From positions 124,001 through 188,000 of the forward strand of contig CAIPFE010000037.1 in NCBI GenBank assembly GCA_903864275.1: a DNA stretch of 64,000 nt, given 5' to 3'. The translations under genes and the position numbers were made by a program. The notes under the pieces were generated by a model, which saw only the letters and a program-made list of their open reading frames with translations, searched no databases and was not told the DNA's origin. Position 1 is the first letter of the stretch. Each line of letters starts with the position of its first letter. This document shows positions 46,294 to 52,895 of this stretch, in pieces. Source of the stretch: an uncultured Mucilaginibacter sp. (GTDB taxonomy: Bacteria > Bacteroidota > Bacteroidia > Sphingobacteriales > Sphingobacteriaceae).

Positions 46294-49200
46294 TTAATGG
46301 ATTTTAACTAAGAGCGCTTTTAGTTGCGGAATTGATAAAGTTATCTCTACTGATTTTCTAAAGGATTCCGTCATTTGCTCAGCGTGCCACAATAATTGTC
46401 CATATTTTTCTGAATATTGATTTTTAAATTCAGCCGCTTTTCTTGTCAATAAATCCACGACCATTACTAAATCTACCTCGCTTTTTGCCGCAAACCCGTT
46501 TAGTATTTCAAGTAGTAGGTTATCCACTGACGAATAGAAACGGAATTTTGGCAACGAGTCATCCACGAGCGTATAAATTAACGGCTCAAGCTTTTTTAAG
46601 CCCAAGGCTGTATTTACATTCCAAATAACCCAATTGGATTGTATGTGATAGGGCGTTTCTATTTGCGGGTTAAGCCGATTGATAATGTAGGTAAAGCCAT
46701 TCTGCTCTCCAAGTTGTGCAAGGTATCTGGCGGCTTCCAATTTCTTTTCAGCGCTAGAACGATCAAAGTTCAGACACGCATTCAACCTCTTAACAGTCTC
46801 TTGTGAAAAATTTTCACCGAGCATTTTGACAAGGTGTATGAAAGTATAATCTTCAAAATCATTTATTGATTCAAAAAGAGGTAATAATTCACTTAAGTCG
46901 CCCCCCAGTTCTTGGTATATGTCAATAACAACATAATCATTATTAAACGGCTGAGGTACTTCGTAAATAATTTTCAAAATATCATTACACGCCTCGGTAA
47001 TGTCCAAAATTCTGCAAAGTTCTATATGAGTACCTAACACCTGATTGTTCTTCAGTCCTGACCTTATGTTATCTAATACCTTTTTTTTGAATTGTTGCAG
47101 CTTGTTTATTCCTTTGAAATAATCGACGAGTTGAAGTGCAACGGATTCCCTTTTATTCACTTCGGCCATTCTTTTAAAGCCCAAACCTTCCCCGTCAATT
47201 CTTATAAACTCCAATAATACATCGTCTTGTGTTTCAAACTGGTATTTACTCCATATCTTTAAATACTGCTGAGCAATTACTTTATCTACATGTGGGCTAT
47301 CATTTGTTACGTCCGCGAATCGATAAGTAGAAACTGTCTGCAGATAGTAGGTTCTGAGCATTGTTTCCAATTCATCAGCGTACTTTTTTTCCAAATGATG
47401 TTCCAGCAATGTTTTTATTCGAAACGCCCTAAAGAATTTTTCATTCTTGATATTTAATAGACATTGTTCAAGTGTTACCTCCTGGTCTTCGGCAATCAAG
47501 TACATGAAAGAATTCATAAAATCTGAAGCAACAGAGATAAAAGTAGTTTCTCTAAATTCACGATTGTGCAACTCATCAAAAGTTATTCGGTCCTTTTTAA
47601 ATGTTTTAAAAAAACGGATAAGACCCTTCTCAAACGCTGACGCGGAAGAAATATATGCAATGTCATTTTTTACTTTAAGCATAGCAGCTCTCGCGTACCG
47701 AGCGTGCAGTTTTTTGTTTTGATATTCCGATTTTCCAAAATGTTTCCAGGTTAATTTTCTTAATGTCTCTGCGTCCTTATTCCTACCTATGTAATTCAGG
47801 CCGCCAATAAAAAAATCCAACTCCTGACGCGTAATTAAAGACGATTTGCAAGCTGAAATAAGGTCATCAAAACAGTCGGGCGTAATATGATCCGAAAACT
47901 CATAAATAACCCGCTCCTTAGCGGGCTTCTTTAAATAAATTGCGAGAGCGGATCGATAAGATTGCGTTTGTTCAAAAAAATGTCTAAAACCTGTAAACTG
48001 ATCATCGTTGTGCCTAACACCAAAAGAAATTATGCAGTTTACAATAAATGTTAAAATACTCTGATCTTTCCCATAAATGTCAATCAATATAGTTTCAAGG
48101 TCTCCAAATAGCTGTGCGCTGTCATCTGACTTAAATCTGAAAAAGGAATGAAAATGCTGACTTGAAATCAATGTTAATAGTTTTTTTATAAGATCAGGAT
48201 TTGTTGTTTTAAGTACAATCTTTAACAATCTCTTTCCAGAACCCGAATGTGACACACCTTCATTATATTGATATAATACTTCAAATCCATTAAGAATAAA
48301 ATCATAATAACGCTCAACTAAATCATGCAACTCTATGAATTTATAGACCCCCTGTCGGAACTCATGCTCGTTTACCAATGGCGAGATGTCAATAAGTTGG
48401 TCGAGAAATGTATTGTCGCCGCTCTTGTAGTGCGCAAGGCCCTCCAATAAAAGTCTCGCATAGTTTTTCTCTTTTGTACTTAGCAGTTCTGTTTTTGAGA
48501 TTGTCCCGTAGTCTAAAGCTTGTGATTTATTAAGTTTGATGTTTTTCAGGATATAGCAAACAATAACTTTAGTGACAATGGGCACATCAGCGCCCAACAT
48601 CTCCAATAGGAAAGTAATAGCAGATTTTTCGTTGCCAATAAATTCTGCCAGTTGCGATTCTTGAATTAAAACCAAGCGGGATTGCAAAAAAATACTTCGC
48701 ATGATAATTCGCTTTAAGATATCCAATTTAAAATCTGGCGTAAATTTACTTGCCTCACTCAATGCGATTAGTTCGATATTATCTTCCTCAATTACCTTAA
48801 TAAGGTTATCGCGCTGAGGCTCGTTTTGATCCAATAATGAAAGATATGTTGAAATCGTTTGTATCCATTTTATCTTAATCTTGATCACATTATTGCCTAC
48901 AGTAATCAACCGAATGATATCTTCAACATCAAAAAATAGCAGCGACGTGGCCGCCAATTGTTCCTGTAAAAAGGCGTTGACAAACATCCACCTTTCCTTA
49001 TGGATATTTAGAACAGGGCTATGACGTAATAAATCTGTATCCTCAATTGTAAATAGTTCTTGAATAAGTTCGTCATCACAGGAATTTATTCCCAAGATCT
49101 GAAAAGCCAATGCCAATTGCCGTATTAGCTTACGTAGTTGTATTTTATGATGTTTTAAAAGCCGACCCTTCCCTGTTTTTCGAGTTTCTGAAATAGTTAA

Positions 49201-50451
49201 AGATTCATCAACCAATTTTTGGGCAATTTCCACCTTCGTCTGTGGTATTGATTGCTTCTTGTCAACATGCCAACCGACGATCTTTACCAAATAAAAAGGG
49301 TGTGCCAGGAGACTGCTGATGCCTTTTTTGTCCATTTCCAAATAAAATTCTTGACCTTTTCCTAAGGTCCGATCATCAATGTAATTTATAATTTGCCAAT
49401 AATTGAGTTCTATCAGCTCGTAAAATTTAAAGTCATTGAGTTCGGTCTTTAAATTGTAATTGGAGAAATACAGTTTTCGACAAGATAGAATGATGCGGAT
49501 ACTCTCGTGCAGTTTCGTAAAACTTTTAATATACCCCAATACTGTGATTATCTCATCACTGGGAACCTCATCAAGACCATCAATTAAGACCACCAGATTT
49601 CTAGCAGGTATCATTTTCCAGGTATTAAAATCTACGCTCAAAAGTTCCGTTATAGGTTGAGTAGGCAAGCTTTTAAGATCAAGAAGCAAAGGGGTGATAT
49701 TTAAATCATTACTTAACTCAAAGGCAGTTTGTCGCAAAAGTGTACTTTTTCCTTCATAAGCTTCTCCGATGAGGCCTATATAGCGATTTTCAGTTGAGCT
49801 TGTCCCGATCAAATCCGTCAGGGAAATTTTTGGTGTTTTTTTATCGCCAAAAAGCCAGGGTATATCATTATCCGACACGATCATGTCTTTGAGATTCCTT
49901 GTAATAAAGCCGGAAATTTCTTGATATTCTATTTTACGAAAACTTGGCGCAAAGCAATACCGATCTGCTTCAGACTGACCAAAGTAATATGCAACAATGC
50001 CATATTGACTTTTCAGCAGAGTTTCCAGTCTTGTTACGTCCCAACAGTCAAAATTGATTTGATGTACATCCTTGAAATAGGCAACTTGTTCAAAAAGATA
50101 GGCCTTGATATCGGGTTCTTGTAAATTGGCAGTCGTTGTAATAATAAATTCATCACTATTGGTTACAAACCTGCTATCTAAGAAGGTCTGAACAACTTTC
50201 TTTACTTCGGCTAACTGGAGGGCCGTATAGTGTTTACACTGAATGCAAGTGTTTTTTCCAGAAGTTTTGCCAAAGGAGATAATATCAATTCCATCTTGAT
50301 CCATTCCGTGCTTTAGAAACTCCTCGGCAACTGGATCATTATAAACGGCACTATAAAGATGTAAGCTTATTCTCTGAAAAATCGGCCAGGTTATGTTCTC
50401 GGAGAACCATCTTAGCTCAGTGGTTGTTATTGTTTTTGCTTTTCTTGCCAA
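46294..50451 (-). CDS. NACHT/STAND NTPase with N-terminal Mrr-like nuclease
   Basis: A 1385-residue protein with three parts. Residues 1-165 look like a PD-(D/E)xK restriction-endonuclease fold of the Mrr type: GIDIIS with Asp56, then IQCK with Gln71 and Lys73. Residues 220-420 are a NACHT-type STAND ATPase: Walker A GEAYEGKST (229-237), Walker B VVLIDGLDEVP (287-297, with the second acidic residue after a small residue that marks NACHT) and sensor-like ILSCRK (321-326). Residues 430-1385 are long alpha-helical repeats (HEAT or TPR-like), probably the target sensor. This order matches anti-phage Avs and bNACHT proteins, where sensing of a phage protein triggers nuclease action. That activity is inferred. 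The DNA looks more AT-rich than its neighbours. It splits the xylan locus. Confidence 0.85.
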   Translation of the reverse strand: MARKAKTITTTELRWFSENITWPIFQRISLHLYSAVYNDPVAEEFLKHGMDQDGIDIISFGKTSGKNTCIQCKHYTALQLAEVKKVVQTFLDSRFVTNSDEFIITTTANLQEPDIKAYLFEQVAYFKDVHQINFDCWDVTRLETLLKSQYGIVAYYFGQSEADRYCFAPSFRKIEYQEISGFITRNLKDMIVSDNDIPWLFGDKKTPKISLTDLIGTSSTENRYIGLIGEAYEGKSTLLRQTAFELSNDLNITPLLLDLKSLPTQPITELLSVDFNTWKMIPARNLVVLIDGLDEVPSDEIITVLGYIKSFTKLHESIRIILSCRKLYFSNYNLKTELNDFKFYELIELNYWQIINYIDDRTLGKGQEFYLEMDKKGISSLLAHPFYLVKIVGWHVDKKQSIPQTKVEIAQKLVDESLTISETRKTGKGRLLKHHKIQLRKLIRQLALAFQILGINSCDDELIQELFTIEDTDLLRHSPVLNIHKERWMFVNAFLQEQLAATSLLFFDVEDIIRLITVGNNVIKIKIKWIQTISTYLSLLDQNEPQRDNLIKVIEEDNIELIALSEASKFTPDFKLDILKRIIMRSIFLQSRLVLIQESQLAEFIGNEKSAITFLLEMLGADVPIVTKVIVCYILKNIKLNKSQALDYGTISKTELLSTKEKNYARLLLEGLAHYKSGDNTFLDQLIDISPLVNEHEFRQGVYKFIELHDLVERYYDFILNGFEVLYQYNEGVSHSGSGKRLLKIVLKTTNPDLIKKLLTLISSQHFHSFFRFKSDDSAQLFGDLETILIDIYGKDQSILTFIVNCIISFGVRHNDDQFTGFRHFFEQTQSYRSALAIYLKKPAKERVIYEFSDHITPDCFDDLISACKSSLITRQELDFFIGGLNYIGRNKDAETLRKLTWKHFGKSEYQNKKLHARYARAAMLKVKNDIAYISSASAFEKGLIRFFKTFKKDRITFDELHNREFRETTFISVASDFMNSFMYLIAEDQEVTLEQCLLNIKNEKFFRAFRIKTLLEHHLEKKYADELETMLRTYYLQTVSTYRFADVTNDSPHVDKVIAQQYLKIWSKYQFETQDDVLLEFIRIDGEGLGFKRMAEVNKRESVALQLVDYFKGINKLQQFKKKVLDNIRSGLKNNQVLGTHIELCRILDITEACNDILKIIYEVPQPFNNDYVVIDIYQELGGDLSELLPLFESINDFEDYTFIHLVKMLGENFSQETVKRLNACLNFDRSSAEKKLEAARYLAQLGEQNGFTYIINRLNPQIETPYHIQSNWVIWNVNTALGLKKLEPLIYTLVDDSLPKFRFYSSVDNLLLEILNGFAAKSEVDLVMVVDLLTRKAAEFKNQYSEKYGQLLWHAEQMTESFRKSVEITLSIPQLKALLVKIH

Positions 50452-50765
50452 TGGATCGTTGTGCTTAACTAAAAACTTTAAATATCCGTAGAATTTAACA
50501 TTATTGGTTGCACTTTTTTTCCACCTCCCCGATAGTCCAAGTGTATCCCTTTCAGGCGCAAGTCTGACGACAGAGCCTGAAGCACAAACGCGTGTCCCCG
50601 CTGACAGACAATAAACTTGCCGCGCTCAACCATGTAAATTTAATATTCCATGTTAAATTTACAAGGTCAATAACCTAAAACTGCCCCTTAACCCCCATAA
50701 AGCTGAAAGCTTATACCATGCCATACCACGAGTTACGCTGCGCTAAACTCGCGGCAGCGTTCGTA
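50452..50765. other. Upstream region of the NACHT gene
   Basis: 314 bp between the SDR 3' end (50766) and the NACHT start (50451). No gene was found. It holds the AT-rich inverted repeat at 50633-50663 and a more GC-rich stretch near 50560-50620. The NACHT promoter should lie here. Confidence 0.5.
50633..50663. promoter_or_regulatory. AT-rich inverted repeat, perfect 11-bp arms
   Basis: TGTAAATTTAA (50633-50643) and TTAAATTTACA (50653-50663) are exact complements around the 9-nt TATTCCATG. It lies about 180 bp upstream of the NACHT start. It could be an operator or an AT-rich terminator for the SDR message. Confidence 0.5.
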
Positions 50766-51512
50766 TCAAAACCCTATCGAATTCCCCCCATCCACAGCCA
50801 GCACCACCCCGGTCAGGTATTTAGCTGCATCCGAGGCTAAATAATAAACGGCTTCGGCAACATCTTCGGGGAGGCCCAGTTTGCCCATAGGGGTGCGCGA
50901 CAGTACTTTTTGTTTGCGCTGCGGGTCATTATCCAGCGCCCTGGCCGACATATCGGTTGCAATAAAGCCCGGCGCAACACAGTTTACCCTGATGCCCTGT
51001 GGTGATAATTCAACCGCCATGGCTTTGGTCATGCCGTCAATCGCGCTTTTTGAGGCGGTATAAGCAATTACGTAAGGTATGCCGTATTGGGCCGCCATCG
51101 AGCTGATATTGATAATACACCCGCTTTTTTGAAGCAGCATTGCTTTGGCAACCTCGCGGCTTAAAACAAAAACTGATGTCAGGTTTGTCAAAATAACCCG
51201 CTGAAATTCCTCATCCGTTACTTCGGTAAAAGCCTTTTTTTGATTGATCCCGGCATTATTAACCAATATATCCACCGGTCCGAATTCGTTGTTCAAGTCA
51301 TTTACTAATTGAGGTATACCTTTTAAATCATTCAGATCAAAAGCCTTATAATTACAAAGGCCGCCCAGGTTTCTGCAAGCATCTGCTAACTTCGTTTCGT
51401 TCCTTCCGATTATTATCGTCTTTATATTATTTTCAACAAACTTTTTGGCGGTAGCAAATCCCAACCCTGTTGCCCCGCCCGTTATTATTGCTGTTTTGGT
51501 GTTTGTATCCAT
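50766..51512 (-). CDS. SDR-family oxidoreductase
   Basis: A short-chain dehydrogenase of 248 residues from ATG at 51512 (MDTNTKTAIITGG). The TTG at 51539 would overlap the operator and is rejected. The nucleotide motif is TGGATGLGFATAKKF, NNAG lies in LVNNAGINQ, and the catalytic set is Ser in IINISSMAAQ with Tyr and Lys in YVIAYTASKSAI. The end CVAPGFIATDM and LAVDGGNS are typical of FabG, gluconate 5-dehydrogenase and KduD-like enzymes. A uronate or gluconate step after glucuronoxylan breakdown is likely from the neighbours. It is divergent from GH10 with the operator between. Confidence 0.85.
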   Translation of the reverse strand: MDTNTKTAIITGGATGLGFATAKKFVENNIKTIIIGRNETKLADACRNLGGLCNYKAFDLNDLKGIPQLVNDLNNEFGPVDILVNNAGINQKKAFTEVTDEEFQRVILTNLTSVFVLSREVAKAMLLQKSGCIINISSMAAQYGIPYVIAYTASKSAIDGMTKAMAVELSPQGIRVNCVAPGFIATDMSARALDNDPQRKQKVLSRTPMGKLGLPEDVAEAVYYLASDAAKYLTGVVLAVDGGNSIGF

Positions 51513-51535
51513 TAATAAAACTTTAAAAATATTTG

Positions 51536-51547
51536 GCAATCGATTGC
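51536..51547. promoter_or_regulatory. LacI-type operator GCAATCGATTGC
   Basis: The third exact copy of the 12-bp palindrome, in the spacer between the SDR (-) and the GH10 xylanase (+), 114 bp before the xylanase start. Flanks differ slightly (G before, G after). Confidence 0.8.
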
Positions 51548-51661
51548 GAAAATAATCTATATTTAACAGAGTACAAACCGGCTTCTAAAAACATTGCTGT
51601 AATTTTAAGCCAATTGAATCTTTATCGATTATTAACCTTTTTGATTTAAAATGCAATTTAT

Positions 51662-52744
51662 ATGGTAGAAAAACGATCGTTGTTTTTTGTGGCACTATTA
51701 ATAAGTGCGATGCAGTTAAAGGCGCAGCAGGTAAAGTCGGCAGGCTTAAAAGACTACTATAAAAAATACTTTCCCATCGGCGTAGCCGTTTCCGCCGGCG
51801 ACCTTAAAGACCCGGGTGAGGTGGCCCTCATATTAAGCCAGTTTAACAGCCTCACCCCTGAGAACGCCATGAAAATGGGGCCCATCCACCCGGAGGAAAA
51901 TCGTTATAACTGGCGGGATGCTGATTCCATAGTAGCGTTTGCGCAGTTACATGGATTAAAGGTAAGAGGGCATAACCTTTGCTGGCATTCGCAAACGCCC
52001 AGATGGCTGTTCAAAGACAGCATTGGCAACCTGGTTAGCAAAGAGGTTTTACTGAAAAGGTTAAAAGACCATATTACAACAGTTGTAAACAGGTACAAGG
52101 GCAAATTATATGCCTGGGATGTGGTAAACGAAGCCATTGACGACGATAGTACCAAATTTTTGCGTAACTCGTTATGGTATCAAATATGCGGCCCCGATTT
52201 TATCGCCAAAGCTTTTGAATATGCGCATGCGGCCGATCCGGACGCTGTATTATTTTACAATGATTATAACACCGAGCGTCCCGAAAAACGTGAGCGGGTT
52301 TATCGGCTGCTAAAGCAGCTGGTTGATGCCGGGGTGCCCATCAACGCGGTAGGCATCCAGGCCCACTGGTCGCTGAATGAACCGGATCAAAAAGAACTGG
52401 TTGAAACGATAAAAAAGTTTTCGTCACTTGGGTTAAAAGTACAGGTTACAGAGCTTGATGTATCCATCTACCCATGGGAGAAAAACATGCGCAAGCGCCA
52501 GCCCGGAGAAACTGATGCCCTTACGCCTGAACTGGAGCAAAAGCAAATGGAAAAATATGCTGAAGTATTTAAAGTATTCAGGCAATACAGGGATGTAATT
52601 ACAGGGGTCACGTTTTGGAATATTTCCGACAAGCATACCTGGCTGGATAACTACCCCGTTCCGGGCAGGAAAAACTACCCCTTATTGTTTGATCAAAACC
52701 TTCAGCCGAAAAAGGCATACTGGAAAGTGGTTGATTTTAAATAA
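51662..52744 (+). CDS. Secreted endo-1,4-beta-xylanase, GH10
   Basis: A 360-residue (beta/alpha)8 xylanase with a signal peptide (residues 1-21). The acid/base Glu157 lies in WDVVNEAID and the nucleophile Glu264 in QVTELDVSIY. GHNLCWHSQTPRW and AVGIQAHW line the substrate cleft. It cuts the xylan backbone. No carbohydrate-binding module is attached. The operator at 51536 lies upstream. It is followed by a hairpin-rich spacer and then the GH115 gene on the same strand. Confidence 0.93.
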   Translation: MVEKRSLFFVALLISAMQLKAQQVKSAGLKDYYKKYFPIGVAVSAGDLKDPGEVALILSQFNSLTPENAMKMGPIHPEENRYNWRDADSIVAFAQLHGLKVRGHNLCWHSQTPRWLFKDSIGNLVSKEVLLKRLKDHITTVVNRYKGKLYAWDVVNEAIDDDSTKFLRNSLWYQICGPDFIAKAFEYAHAADPDAVLFYNDYNTERPEKRERVYRLLKQLVDAGVPINAVGIQAHWSLNEPDQKELVETIKKFSSLGLKVQVTELDVSIYPWEKNMRKRQPGETDALTPELEQKQMEKYAEVFKVFRQYRDVITGVTFWNISDKHTWLDNYPVPGRKNYPLLFDQNLQPKKAYWKVVDFK

Positions 52745-52756
52745 AAATGCGCATGT

Positions 52757-52867
52757 AGGGACACAAAATTTTGTGTCCTTACCGTGTTTAAAAACGATAC
52801 GTATAATAAAAAAATTTGTAGGGCACAAAATTTGTAGGGGCACAAAATTTTGTGCCCCTACAAATTT
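52757..52867. repeat. Cluster of perfect palindromes between GH10 and GH115
   Basis: A 40-bp exact palindrome lies at 52828-52867, centred on CACAAAA/TTTTGTG with arms GTAGGGG and CCCCTAC. A related hairpin at 52757-52780 (AGGGACACAAAA with TTTTGTGTCCTT) has 12 pairs. A partial copy (GTAGGGCACAAAATTTG) lies between. It is the whole spacer between the two genes. It could end, pause or stabilise the transcript. Similar palindromes occur as dispersed repeats in other bacteria. Confidence 0.75.
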
Positions 52868-52895
52868 TTATTTGAAAATAATTGATGGAAAGAAA

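Noticed and set aside
52689..52895. N-terminal extension of GH115
   Set aside because: It would translate the palindrome spacer and overlap the GH10 end; the signal peptide begins at 52896.
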